From NCBI GenBank assembly GCA_001939145.1, contig LSRX01000433.1, positions 314,600 through 378,599 on the forward strand: a DNA stretch of 64,000 nucleotides, given 5' to 3'. The notes below the pieces were generated by a model that saw only the letters and a program-made list of their open reading frames with translations, made no database searches and was not told the origin of the DNA. Source of the DNA: Symbiodinium microadriaticum (taxonomy: Eukaryota > Sar > Dinophyceae > Suessiales > Symbiodiniaceae). Below are positions 22,013 through 32,889 of the stretch, piece after piece (position 1 is the stretch's first letter; each line of letters opens with the position of its first letter). The translations under genes and the position numbers were made by a program.

Positions 22013-23245
22013 TGTATGTATGCATGTATGTATGTATGTATGTATGTACGATGTGTGTGTGTGTGTGTGCGCGCGCCTGAGTTGCAGCATGAATTGACGA
22101 GTCAATGGGATAAAGCATAGACAAACGACTGACTTAATGAACGAACGAACGAATAATGCCTGACAGAATGAGATCGGCTCATGCCTGCACACAATCACGT
22201 GTAGATACTTACATGATATATATATATATATATATATATAGTATATATACACATATAGAGTATATACATATATACATACATACATAAATACATACCTACA
22301 TACATAAATACATACATACATACATACATACATACATANATACATACATAAATACATACCTACATACATAAATACATACATACATACATACATACATACA
22401 TAGGCACATGCGCACACACACACACACATTCCACATGCATTTTCCTGGTTTATTGTTCTATAGGTTGTTTTATGTACTCGTATGTACTCATATCTTGAGT
22501 TTGATTGGTTGATTCATGTATATTCATTTGTTCTTTTCCTTTTACAATTATACATGTTCATGTAAATTATTCTAGCGTGTATGTGTGGCTATGCGTGGTG
22601 TTGTTGTTTCCTGCTGCAGTGTCGAGGAACGTTGCAAACATCCCTTAACCCTAAACCCGAAACCCAGCTTGTATGGCGGAGTGAAGGCATTGCGATGTCC
22701 CAGTAGCAATCACAGACCTTCATCAGGCATGTCAGCCTTGTGCGAGTGTGTGAGTCGAAACCCAGGAACGACATCGAGGATGGAGGCGAGACTGTCCTCT
22801 TCGGCACTGACCTGAACGGAAGCCGTTCCCAAGATATCTACCTTGCAGGGGAGGATGTGTGGAGCGATATCGAAGCTCAATGCCAGTCTGTCCGCAGCTG
22901 CCCACAACATCCAGGCGCGCAACCACCGCCTCCCTTCTCTAATGCCTTGGTCGCTGGGTTCTTGTTGTGGCACTCAAATCTATGTTTCCATATCGGTGCA
23001 TGACAAGTATTCGGCTCTCTTATTAAATTATTGTGAAGTAGGCTATAAGTTTCAAGAAACAAGCCCAGGTAGTCCAGCCTCGTGCGGGCAGCGCTCTCTT
23101 CTGGTACAACATGGAACTGGAACCAGACGGAAGCATTACTCGGTTTCTGTGGTCGAGCATCCACGCCGGCTGCCCCACGCGAAGCACTGAGAAGTGGGCT
23201 TCAAATGTTTGGTTACGTACACGCGCCATGCGAGATGAATTGTGA
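20910..23245 (+). CDS. Prolyl 4-hydroxylase, P4H-TM-like, with EF-hand and C-terminal RDEL (five exons, 5' partial)
   Basis: A 2-oxoglutarate/Fe(II) dioxygenase predicted to hydroxylate proline in the ER. Exons by consistent phase: 20910-21367, 21418-21565, 21681-21784, 22766-22949, 23069-23245. They give 356 codons plus stop. Residues ~22-50 (LPAFLVEDLVSKAEI) match the start of the P4H fold. An EF-hand loop DADRDGALDFQE lies at 72-83, where human P4H-TM also has EF-hands. The catalytic core has GGGHYSCHHDT with Fe ligands H216 and D218, then DIEDGGETVLF, then HAGCP with Fe ligand H330, and K340 for 2-oxoglutarate exactly ten residues later. The protein ends RDEL, a KDEL-type retention signal. 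Three introns are GT-AG; intron 3 is GC-AG (981 bases, microsatellite-filled). The first exon follows CCACAG, so upstream exons with any signal or membrane segment are missing from this model. Confidence 0.88.
21831..22075 (+). repeat. (ATGT)n / (TG)n microsatellite within P4H intron 3
   Basis: GTATGTGCATGTGCATG, TATATG and long TATG runs ending in TGTGTGTGTGCGCGCG. It lies wholly inside the 21785-22765 intron of the prolyl hydroxylase gene. Confidence 0.9.
22219..22428. repeat. (TA)n and (CATA)n microsatellite within P4H intron 3
   Basis: A TA run, then long TACA/CATA tetranucleotides with CCTACATACATAAA variants, then (CA)n. It is complementary in sense to the TATG array ~200 bases upstream in the same intron. 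A single unresolved base is at 22339. Confidence 0.9.
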
Positions 23246-23936
23246 TCCTGGCGCTGATGTTCTTGCAAAAAGCCTTGTAGACTGCTGTCATGAGCCTAAA
23301 TTATTATCTTTATAATATAAGTAGTTTCAGTAATCCCCATGTTGCGCACAGGTATGGCGCTCCACTAGCCAGTCTCCTATGTACGATGCCAGGAAGCAGT
23401 CGCTGGAATGTTGTAGGCTGAATGCCTTCGGAACTTGAACCGCTCACCGTTGAAGTGCCAGATGCGCCCGAACCTTGCTGAACTTATCTAGGCCTGTGAA
23501 CTCAGTCCCGAGCTGAACCTCCGACTTCCTGAGTATGTACCCTAGTCTGAGACTCCGACCACTTGCACAGGTGGTCCTGGCCGTCGCAGCCCCAGTGGGT
23601 CATATTATAGTTTGGGTTTACGGGCCTGACCCTCGAATCTAGCCGGGTTTTTGGATGGGTGCATATCAAGTATACTGATAGGGTGAGTCAACATCTGGTG
23701 ACCTAGATGCTAACCCCTCAACCCTATAAACCCTACCTAAACCCTAAGTGTTTACAAGGCGAGAGTCAAGCAACCCTCGAAAAGCAAAACCTTAGAAACC
23801 CCTACTTAAAGGTTCATGGGTAGTTATTCTAAGTAGGGTTTTGAATCCTTCAACATGGGCTCTAATTCCCGCTACCCTACTGATAACCCCGTGTCCCATG
23901 AACCTCCAAGTAAACCCCCAGACCAGCTAACACTGA
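23246..23936. other. 3' flank of the P4H gene, no gene seen
   Basis: About 690 bases after the RDEL stop. A short CCCTAAACCCTAA-like island lies at ~23715-23750. No poly(A) signal is evident; dinoflagellates rarely use AATAAA. Confidence 0.4.
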
Positions 23937-24045
23937 TATGGGGGGTTTCCGAAATAGGGGACTCTAATATAGTACCCCAAATAGTAGGATCCCCATCACA
24001 AGGACCTCAAAATAAAGTACCGCTTGTCTTCGGAAACTCCAATAT
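23937..24045. mobile_element. MITE-like palindrome, family B, copy 1
   Basis: Ends ATATGGGGGGTTTCCGAAAT and CTTCGGAAACTCCAATAT are inverted repeats. The middle (CTAATATAGTACCCCAAATAG) matches copies at 55739-55850 and 56283-56379. Confidence 0.75.
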
Positions 24046-24258
24046 CGGCCGCGAGGGCGAGAGCGAGCTCGGCTCCCTAAAAAGTCTCTGCTTCTCCGGG
24101 CTCGTGCCCAGAGATCCGGAATGCCAGAAACGCCTGACTTGAGGTACGGTTTATAGGGCCTTTTTGCATCCAGGCCTATTGCAACTGCCGGGTACCCCTG
24201 AAAGGAGAGAAAACTGAGGGCCAGGCAAATCTGCAGCACTACTGGCTGCAGCACTCAC

Positions 24259-24875
24259 CCAAACACACGAGACAGTATGCCTTGCATGCGACCTCTCTCA
24301 ACTAGATCATACATCAGAACTATGCGGAAGTCGGAAAGGACACGTTTGTGAAGAGTATGCCAATCCTTAAGATAGGCATCATAGAGCCAAGTTTCAAGGC
24401 TCACCAAGATGGCAAAAGGTTGTGACTGCATTCTCAGGCGACCAAGAATGAAATGAACATCTTCAGCTAGAAAACTCTGCCGTAGTTCCCAAGTGGCTAC
24501 TCCATGCCCTTCATCAATCCATGACAAATGATACGTGGCGTCAGCAGCCACGCAGAGAGCGCAGACAAAGAGCCAGGGCACTTGCTGCAACAGACTATAC
24601 TTCCAATGAGGCCAAGTATGACAGTGAGCTATCGGGTGAGCTTCAGACTCAGCCATAGAGCGAAACAGTTGCTCTCCCTTGGCCCGCCATGTATCACGAC
24701 GGGCCTGAATCTTCAAACCTGTTTCAAGAATTCCAGAGGCAAGAACAAGACACGTGAAGACTTCTTCCACGGAGAATGATAAGAATCTTGAGCCAAGGCC
24801 GTGGAGCAGGATGGCAATGCCATGCGCTATGCTTCGCCCGCGCTGAAGTCGGATCCCGTCTTCGCGTGTCTCAAC
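24259..24875 (-). CDS. Internal exon of an unknown membrane protein
   Basis: On the minus strand the frame opens right after an acceptor (TATATAG, exon from 24875) and runs 205 codons to a consensus donor (TTTGG|GTGAGT, exon ends 24259), so it reads as one complete internal exon. The peptide has hydrophobic stretches (GIAILLHGLGS, VFTCLVLASGIL and VPWLFVCALCVAADATY), each able to span or dip into a membrane. The rest is charged and Trp/His-rich, for example HTWPHWKYSLL. I do not recognise a family. A possible upstream exon is at 25304-25529. It might be part of a multi-pass membrane protein. Confidence 0.55.
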
Positions 24876-25303
24876 CTATATACTCCAATCCGGGAAGCTT
24901 TTTGGAATTCAGCGTTGTTCTCTAAAGCAAAGAAGGGGGTTACGACATTTTGGGCGAACCCGAACGCCCAGAGCAGCGTAATGCTCTCGAAACGCCCTGC
25001 TGCCAGTGCTTAGGCTCAGCGGATAGTCCAGGCTCAGGCTGTATGACGGTCGTAGGTGGCGCAACATCCGAGTTAGGGCATCTCGGCTCTCAGATGACAG
25101 GGCCAACGACTTTGAATCCGAAACTTCAAGCTGCAAGCGGCAAACCGACATCCATCTTCAAGACCCTCAATCGCTGCAAAGGCTCGAAGCAATCAAGAAG
25201 AACAGCGAGGCGATCCTTTACATCTCGAGAGATCTCCGCCCCTTTTTGGCAAAAGGATCTCGGCGGAACCGTCTGTGGATTCGTGGTTTGGGATCCATGG
25301 GAC

Positions 25304-25529
25304 TCAGTGATACTTAGGGTGGGGGATTGTATGTAGGTGTCCGGAGGATGCGCTAGCCTTCAACAGTGCGAAGTAAAGACGGACACCTAAGAGTCGTCGC
25401 CGGCAAGAACCTTCACCAGTGCAATATACATGGGCCATGCACAACAAGGCAGCAAAACTGACAAAAGCATCTGGTACATGCGGCGGCGTAGCAGCTACTA
25501 CGATAAGTATCCGGAAAGTGCAAACAGGG
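25304..25529 (-). CDS. Possible upstream exon of the same membrane protein
   Basis: On the minus strand a 74-codon open frame starts at an acceptor (TTACTAG) at 25529. It encodes hydrophobic sequence (FRILIVVAATPPHVPDAFVS, then FAALLCMAHVY) followed by a basic stretch (CRRRLLGVRLYF). GT dinucleotides that could serve as donors occur inside, but none matched the phase of the 24875 exon by eye, so the link to that exon is unproven. Confidence 0.3.
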
Positions 25530-25924
25530 CTAGTAAGTGTAAGTATCTTGATTGAGGCTCTTGATATTTATACTCATGGCTGCTTTGGGCATGACTAGTC
25601 GGAACACTGCTGGGTTCAGAATGTGCCACCCTTGAAGCCCTACACCCAGGTCACACTGAAACACAGAGACTTGCGGCAGGTAGAGTCAATCCTGCTTCCA
25701 AGAGACATGAAAAATCCCATATATTATATCGCTCTTGTAGGAAGCAGAGTTTTCACTCAGCAAAACAAACCTTGTAACCAAAGCGCCGAAAGCGGTGAGT
25801 AATCCCTTGACCCCCAAACCCTAATCCCTTCAATACTTGAACCCGAAGTAGGAGGCAAGAAATCGCATTGTCAGGTCAGGACCCGCAGTTCACGCTGCAG
25901 GCCGCCCTCTCCGGCTGCCACCTG

Positions 25925-26900
25925 GTCCTTGGAAGTGAGGGGTTTAGGGGTTTAGGGGTTTTAGAGTTTGGGGGTTTAGGGGTTTAGGGGTTTAGTCAAT
26001 CGCGTACATTAGATCCTTTAGTAGCCACGAGTGCTGCTGGAGGGTTGACTTGCTGTTTTGTGGAGTTTCCGGGCTGGTTGCGAGAGTCCTGGATGCAAAA
26101 GGGTTTAGGGGTTTGGGGTTTAGGGTTTAGGGGTTTTAGGGTTTAGGGGTTTCGGACGCTCTGGGAGCTTCGGTACAACTCTCGGGCTGCAGGAGTGTTT
26201 GTACAGGGTCTGGGAGTGAAAAGTTCGTTTTGGACGTTTCGTTTTCGGGGTCCATCGTTGAATCGTGTTTAGGGTTTAGGGATAATGATGTGGCAGCTCT
26301 GGGTGCCTGGGATACTCAGAAGCTGGGTTGTAGGTATGGCAACTGCAGCGCCCGAAGGCCCTTTCACGTCCCAGCTTTTAAGCTATGCACCCACGACCAA
26401 TCATACACCTCAAGCCTGAAATACCTTAAATTCCTGAAAACCCTAAACCCTAAAAACCCTACTAAACCTTTAAAGCCCTCAGCCTTCAAACCCCACGGCC
26501 CTAAGAAACACTTAAAGCCCCTCCATGCTGAACCCTAAACCCCTGACCTCTGCCCTTATAACCTACAGCCCTATAGCTACTAATGGAACCCTAATTTCTA
26601 CTATGTTTCCCCGAAGCCCTAAACCCTAAACCCCTAAACCCTTGAACCCCTAAACCCCATACACCCCTACACTCCTAACCCCCAAAACCCCTACACCCCT
26701 TAACCCTATAAACCCCTAAACCCCTTCTACAGGGCCCCAAAGCACCGGCCGAGGCTCCCGGGACCTCCTCGACCCGAGGTTGCGCGTTTGGCTGGAGCCT
26801 CGCCTGAGCTGCTGAAACCTACTTAAAGGGTTAGGGTTTAGGGTTTAGGGGTTTAGGGTTTAGGGTTTAGGGGTTTAGGGGTTTAGGGGTTTAGGGCTTG
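25925..26900. repeat. Dense cluster of telomere-like islands, both orientations
   Basis: G-rich units (mostly the octamer TTTAGGGG) at ~25938-25996, ~26100-26155 and ~26828-26897. C-rich units at ~26438-26460, ~26530-26545 and ~26615-26735. Between them lie ordinary sequence and decayed copies. No gene is supported here; an open frame at 26230-26538 runs through the repeats. Confidence 0.85.
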
Positions 26901-26999
26901 GGACTTAGTAACTGAGGTTGTAAAGAAGGTAACTCTAGTTATAGTTACTTATAAGCCCCAATGAAGGTACTTATAAACCTTACTTACTAAGTCCCAAGA
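26898..26999. mobile_element. MITE-like palindrome, family E, copy 1
   Basis: GGGACTTAGTAACTGAGGTT and the inverted TTACTTACTAAGTCCC bound an AT-rich middle containing TAGTTATAGTTACTTATAAG. Copy 2 is at 53611-53706. Both copies are preceded by TTTAGGG-type sequence and followed by similar flanks (AGATCCTCCAAGTGGG against TGATCCTTTAAGTAGG). Confidence 0.7.
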
Positions 27000-27394
27000 T
27001 CCTCCAAGTGGGGTTCTCTACGGGCTCCTTTTTGGGATCTAGAAGGGCCTGAATAGGGGGCTTCTAAAGGGGAAAGTAGGGTTCGTCTTTAGGTTCCCTC
27101 TTTAGGCATTGTATGAGGACGCTGCGGAAAAAAGCAGGTCACTGATCCACACAAGGAAGGTTCTAGGCAATGCTTTCGGCCTTGAGCCCATCCCACAACC
27201 CTAAACCCTATACCCGGTGGGAAAAATACCCTCAAACCCCCCTACACTCCCAAAGCCTGCGAACCCTTACAGCCGACGAAGACCTTCGTGGGGTTTCGGG
27301 TGGCTTTAGGGAATTCGGACCCGGAAGCCGCTGTAAGAGCCTCCAGAGCTTAGAGGCTGGGCTCGGGGAATTCGGCGTGTAAGTTGATTCTAAA

Positions 27395-27494
27395 CTACCC
27401 ACAGGCTCCTAAGTAGTTCCTCTTTGTGGTTCATATTTAGAATCCTATAAGGAAGGAAATCCCCAAAAGCAACTACTAAGAGCCTATGGGTAAA
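27395..27494. mobile_element. MITE-like palindrome, family C, copy 1
   Basis: CTACCCACAGGCTCCTAAGT at the 5' side is inverted at the 3' side as CTACTAAGAGCCTATGGGTA. Further copies lie at 28029-28127 and 58746-58830. Confidence 0.75.
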
Positions 27495-28028
27495 GACTAA
27501 GCTAGAAAATGTTGGTGAACAGAGGAAGTGTTTATATATTTAATCTGTCTAGGTACTGGGATTCTCGATATCTATTACTTTACGACGGCATGAGGGTACG
27601 GATGCGGAGGCCTAAACCCTAAACCCAGCAAGGCCCGTGGAAGCTTAGGCTCTGACTCTGAGGGTTTGTGGCGGAGGGCCAAGGAGTTCAAGGGGTCGAG
27701 GCTTCATGGGTTAGAGCTGTGGGGGTTGAGGGTTTAGGGCTGAGGGCCTCGTAGTTTTGTTCTTTCAGGTGTGGCCTGGGGGTGCTATGCTTTCAATATT
27801 CCGGGGACTTGGGACTTGAGAGTTCTGGGTGATGACTACAGGGGTGTCTCTGAAAATCGGAAGTGCTCATTCTGAGTTGACTCCTAGTCCCGATTTCAGA
27901 ACTTCGAAATGTGCCCGTGCGAGGGCTCAGAGGTTTGGGGCGGTGAAACGGTCATGGATCTGTCACCGGCACTTTGTCAAAGGTTAGGTTTGTCGGCCGC
28001 CCCGCAGTCACATTTAGATTTCTTAGTC

Positions 28029-28127
28029 TTACCCATAGGCTCCTTAGTAGTTCCTTTTTGGGGTTTCCTTATAGGATTCTAATTATGCACCACAAAAAAG
28101 GAGCTACTTAGGAGCCTAATGGTAGTC
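28029..28127. mobile_element. MITE-like palindrome, family C, copy 2
   Basis: TACCCATAGGCTCCTTAGTA against CTACTTAGGAGCCTAATGGT, with TTCCTTTTTGGGG inside each arm. Same family as 27395 and 58746. Confidence 0.75.
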
Positions 28128-28174
28128 GGCAGCGAGGCAAGTTTAGACGCTTTCGACTTCGTCCGTGAACTCAG

Positions 28175-28264
28175 GAACAGCGAGATGAGCTCTTGGCCCG
28201 GATGCGGACTGCCATCGACGACCAAGATGTCTTCGGCGTCAGGGAGGCAGCACTGAATCCTTGA
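28175..28264 (+). CDS. Possible exon upstream of the 28404 exon
   Basis: After CTCAG at 28174 a 29-codon frame reads EQRDELLARM then RTAIDDQDVFGV, a charged helix-like sequence. GT dinucleotides in phase (inside GGCGTCAGG or GATGTCTTC) could splice to the exon at 28404. It is short and supported only by composition and the acceptor. Confidence 0.3.
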   Translation, partial: EQRDELLARMRTAIDDQDVFGVREAALNP

Positions 28265-28403
28265 ACCCTACTGTCAGAATAGCTCCTCATAGCATTCCCT
28301 AATCGTCCGTCCCTGTAATTAAGCCAAAAGTAGAAGAGACCCTGTTCAAATCGCCAACCCGATGCGTGGCTATTTGTTGACTGTCTTCACGTATGGAGGT
28401 TAG

Positions 28404-28601
28404 AGAAGATTTTCTACCACTCGCGATTTTCCGCTGTTCGAATCGAAGTTCTTGTCGCACGCCCTTGCAAGATCAGGCTGCGCAGCAGCTTTGAAAGTGA
28501 GTGCCAACAGAGTGAACCCTGGACAACTTGACGAGGTCATCAAGGATGGTGAATCGCACGGTCTGTCAGCATCTTTGCTGCAGGTCTTTCAGTCTATGTA
28601 A
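28404..28601 (+). CDS. Terminal exon of an unknown gene
   Basis: An open frame of 65 codons follows an acceptor (GGTTAG) and ends at TAA. The peptide is soluble and balanced in composition: RRFSTTRDFPLFESK, then LSHALARSGCAAALKV, then PGQLDEVIKDGESHG and a final LLQVFQSM. Other frames here are less protein-like. No family was recognised. The exon lies between two MITE-like palindromes (28029-28127 and 28868-28978). Confidence 0.42.
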   Translation, partial: RRFSTTRDFPLFESKFLSHALARSGCAAALKVSANRVNPGQLDEVIKDGESHGLSASLLQVFQSM

Positions 28602-28867
28602 TAGTCGTCTTCAGATGCAACGCTTCCAAGTCCACAGCAACAACTCTGCCACTTCCAACGACAGGAGGAGACTTGCTGGAAAGCACCTTTCGATACATGT
28701 CGGCCTGTCGTGGTTGATTCTCCTCCTCAGTTCTCCTTAAGACTCCTTCGTTTAGGAGGCGACTGTGAGTAGAAGGCCCCTCCAATGAGAGGCTACCAGG
28801 GATGAGGCTGTAGTGCCCGACAGATCTTGAAGGGCTGTTTGCTGGGAGCAAGATGTGTTTGCTTGCC

Positions 28868-28978
28868 TTACGGTTGATGGTACAAATCCTGCATTACCCA
28901 TAAGAAGGAATATGCCATAGTTCCCATAGTTTAGGGTCCTTAAGTTAAGGTAGTGCAGGATTTCTATCATCAACAGTA
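28868..28978. mobile_element. MITE-like palindrome, family A, copy 2
   Basis: TACGGTTGATGGTACAAATC at the left and GATTTCTATCATCAACAGTA at the right are inverted repeats of about 26 bp including the CCTGCA core. The middle matches copy 1 at 17188. Confidence 0.78.
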
Positions 28979-29139
28979 TCCCCAAGGATCAAGATCTGCA
29001 GGAACCTCGGATGGCTCTCAAGAAGCTAGTGCCCTGGCAGCAGTGGAGTGGATCAGCAAGCAAGCCTGGGCTCATGCCTTGACTTTTAGGGAAAAGCTTC
29101 AAAGGATTGTTGTAGATAGTGAAACCTAATTACTTATAC

Positions 29140-29242
29140 TAAACCCTAAGCCCTAAACCCTGGTCAAGTTCAAGGTATTGATGTAGATGGTGAAACCTAA
29201 TGAGTTACATGTCAGCCTAAACCCTAAACCCTAAACCCTTGT
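29140..29242 (-). repeat. Two short CCCTAAA islands in a local duplication
   Basis: CCCTAAA runs at ~29141-29162 and ~29217-29240 are each preceded by the phrase GTAGATAGTGAAACCTAAT / GTAGATGGTGAAACCTAAT, so the island and its flank were duplicated together with a ~70-bp spacing. Confidence 0.65.
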
Positions 29243-30168
29243 ACCTGTAATGTCAAATGTTGACTCTTGGTCTCCCCACAGGGCCTCATTTAGGATTAGG
29301 TTCGGCTGGGAGTCTTTTTGACATTATGGGCTTGTCTTCGATGATTCCCCAACTGACCTCGCTTGTGGGCTTTGATCCTTAGCTATGCGAGAGGGAAAAA
29401 ACACTGGTCAAGCCACGGGATGGTTGTCTAGCAGCTGCAGTGGCCTGGGAGGGTCGAAGAGAACAACTTGACATCGGAGATTTGAGCCAAGAAACCTCAA
29501 TACCAAAGTCAACGAAGATGCCAGGAGCTTGGGAAAGTAAGGGACCCTGATGTCCTTTATATGATTCGACCAGGAGGATCCCTGAGTACATGTTACGTCA
29601 TGTAAGGACCCACTACGTCGACAACAAACTTACAGAAACCTTGCCCCTGCCCCCAGGACTCTCTGCAAAGTTAATGCAGCTGCACTCCCTCAGAAGCAGC
29701 CAAGCCTCTTTCCAGGGTTCGCGGGCTTGAGTTTGTGGATGGTTTACAGGTTTGGGCTTGCTTCATTACGACGCTGCCACCCTGCACTAGAACTGCAGCC
29801 CCGACTTGTAGAACGACCCCTGCCCAGATCAAGTACAGTGAAGTTGGCAGCTTGCCGGGCGCTCAGTGCAGTGGCCAGGGCTTATCTCTGAACTACGGGG
29901 CAGGGGCGAAGGGTCAAGGGCTTTGTGATAAAGCCCTCAAGCTTTGGAGCCGGACGGCAGCATAAAGGCCAAACCTTGCTTTTCACTGGGGTCATACCAT
30001 CCTCAAGAGCCATGACTGGGTCTTCTCACCCCCCACTGCCCAAGTCAAGATCACTAGCCCGGAAGCCTCAACTCGCGGAACCCAGCATGCCCCACAAGCG
30101 CTACTGTAGCCATATTCGCTCAAGGTTATTAGGCAGGTTTCCGGGCCGTCGGGTCGTCCAATCAGGGT

Positions 30169-30450
30169 TCATAGTTTTGAGAAGGCCTGGATGATTGGAA
30201 GTGGTGGGCCTGAAACACCGAAAAAGTGAAGCGACGCACCCCGAAGTAAAGTTTTTGTGGTATGTGAGGCTAGAGTGAGAGCAGCATCAACGTTTTCGCA
30301 GATAGCGACGCCACACCCTTCTCGTCGAAAGATGTGAAGGGAACAAACCCCCGGCCTCGAGCCTTGTCTCAGTGTTTCCTCCGCCATACGTAGAGCAGCG
30401 TTTTGACCCTGAAAGCTTCCACCAAATCCAATACCATCAGTTTCCACCAT
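30169..30450 (-). CDS. Possible small gene or exon, unknown
   Basis: A 93-codon minus-strand frame starts at ATG directly after an in-frame TGA and ends at TGA. The peptide (MVETDGIGFGGSFQGQNAAL, then RREGCGVAICENVDAALTLA) has a protein-like mix of residues. No domain was recognised. Another minus frame (30578-30895) and a plus frame (30501-30695) nearby are also open, so the gene model is uncertain. Confidence 0.35.
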   Translation of the reverse strand: MVETDGIGFGGSFQGQNAALRMAEETLRQGSRPGVCSLHIFRREGCGVAICENVDAALTLASHTTKTLLRGASLHFFGVSGPPLPIIQAFSKL

Positions 30451-30899
30451 TCACGAACTCTATATCCGATTCGTAGGCACATCGCACTTTCGCCCCAAGG
30501 TTGACTCAGCTTGTTCAACCCCTCAGTCAAGCACATAAACCGCTAGATCTCGAAAGCTCAACGCCGCCAACCTGCACTCAGCCCGAATCTTTGCAGACCA
30601 GGTGGGAGCCATTGCGACCAGGAGATAGCAGCCTGGACGAAGATTCCCCCCTGCCTAAGAAGAGCAGCCCCATGCTTGGGGTGGAGAGTTCATGAGAGGT
30701 GTGCTTCAACGCAGGAAAGTCCCTTGGTGCCCGCTCTAATTTCCCAGATTTCGGCGGTTCATGTGTCGTGAAAGGCGTCAAGCGGCAGCAGCCCTTAGGC
30801 ACAGCGGCTTCGGGACATTGGGTCTCGCTAGGTGGATTCAGGGCGTAGGCTTGAGTTGCAGATATAGGGGCCTGCGAACAACTGGCTGAAGCCATTGAG

Positions 30900-32880
30900 T
30901 CGATCTCGCGGGATTTCCCGCATGAGTCCTGAGTCTAGGTGGCGAGGCACCCATCGTGCTCTTGCGAGGCCTGGTTACGGTCATGCTCCAGCTCGTAGCT
31001 TGCATGTGACTTGGGCGGAGTGCAGTGGGGCGGCGTAGGGGAGCCTGGCACTGAAGACTTAAGCACTAGGCGGCTCGCGCCTTCAGTTGCTGGGGGGGGC
31101 GGGGGTACTATGCAGTTCCGAGCTGCAGAGAGCCTGTCGCCGTACAGACGAGGTTTAACCTGGGGCCTGCGATTGTCAAGTCAGGAAGTGCGAGAGGCTG
31201 CATGCTGGAGACAGCCCGGGGTACCGCAAGCTCTTTGTGCAACCTGCTATAATATAAAGCCATATGATCTCAGCACAGCCGTACACACCCTTCATTGTTA
31301 TCATAGATCCTAGAACCTCCCTCATCCCTACATTCTCCTGAGCCATAGTTCAGAGAGACAGAGAGTCTTAGTATTCCCCAGCATTTCTTGTTTGCTTCAT
31401 ACCTAATAGTACACAAAATTCCCTAGGGCGTCTTACAATGCCAAAAACCCTAGAACACAATGAGCCCTAAACCCTAAACCCTAAACCCCTAGCCCCCCAA
31501 ACCCCTAAACCCCTAAACCCTAACCCCTAAACCCTACCAATTTGTACTTGGGTGTGCTTGCAGAAATCGGCATTTTGCTGCGATGAATGGTTGCTCTCTC
31601 TTTTCGTGTTCGTACTGTGCTGTACAGCCTTGCTTGGTCTCTATGTAGCCTTGGGGCTGTTTGGGCTCACTGGATGGTCCGCTTGTAGCTTAAGTTTTTG
31701 GTACTTTTCTACGACGTGAGCTCAAACCTTTCCCCTTCATGGCGATAGAAGTCGTGCCTGTGATGCTGGTTATGGCTTAATAGGGCTAGGATCGTCGCGG
31801 GCTGACTACTTTCGTCTAGTGCGATTTCAGACTTTGGACTCTATACAACCTCGCTAGTGGGCATAGTTCCTCAGCCATGCGAGAGGGGAAAAAACCCTAA
31901 ATCCCTAAACCCCTTAACCCCCTAAACCCCTAAACCCTAAACCACAACTTTTCTGAACCTCGCCTGGCTGTGTCCGAGTTGTGAGAGCGTAAACCACAAA
32001 AGTTGGTTGCGTGGAGGTTCCTGGCTCGCCGAGTTGGCGAAGGCGGGCGGACGCCTCCCAAGGCGACAGGAGCTTCCCAAGGAGGCGCTTTGGGCCCCTC
32101 GGTCCGGTTTTGTTGGGGGGGGGTTTAGGTTTAGGGATTTATAAGGGTGTAGGGTTTATAGGGCTCCCTTTTGTTGGGTTTTTTTACTACTTTTTTTTTT
32201 TTTTGGGGGGGGGGGGGTTTAGGGCTGGAGGGGGATGGGCACCCTAAACCCTATAAACCCTAAACCCCTAAACCCTAAACTTCAAGGGCTTCTATACCTG
32301 CAGGATGCCGGAGATATAACTTGGCTCTGTAGGGTTTGGAGGGTGGAGTTTCGCGCTCTGGCAGGCGGAGAGGATAGGGCCTTAGGGCAAGTTCCCACCT
32401 CTCAACCAAATTCAACCCGGCACCCGAAGCAGAGAAGCCTAGAGTCAGACTGCGTATAGAATACCTTCTAACATACTGTACTGTAACCTATCCTGCACAG
32501 CAAACCAGGTAGTGGAAGCTACTTCATCTTCCGAAAACTGTGACCAAACTCAATGGCGTGAGCCAGCTGGTCATTCACCGGAACTCTTGACGCACACCAA
32601 ATCCACTATTCTGCCCGGACATACTTTACTTCATATTCATATACTTTACTCAGCAAGGTTAGTAAGACCAGAGCGATCTATTAATCCTGCTTAGCTGAAA
32701 CCTTTCTGCAGCACACCTGGAGCCCCGAACAGAATGCCTGGTTGAGACCTTGAGTGCATACACCATAGTAGCCATAGTATTAGCCGGCTTCCGCAAAAGC
32801 CCAGGCCGGTGTCATCCTGGCTTCTAGAAGCCTACTGTCTGGGGCTCCTATTGCTGGCTGTTTAAAAAATAAGCTGCGCA
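30900..32880. other. Intergenic with telomere-like islands, no supported gene
   Basis: C-rich islands at ~31462-31538, ~31896-31943 and ~32243-32282; a G-rich one at ~32118-32160. Poly-T/poly-G (~32180-32220) separates the last two. The motif GCGAGAGGGGAAAAAACCC precedes the island at ~31880. Confidence 0.6.
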
Positions 32881-32889
32881 GGAGCTGAT

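Noticed and set aside
21821-22429. 202-codon minus frame rich in Tyr/Ile/His
   Set aside because: It is a translation of the CATA/TA microsatellites within the P4H intron.
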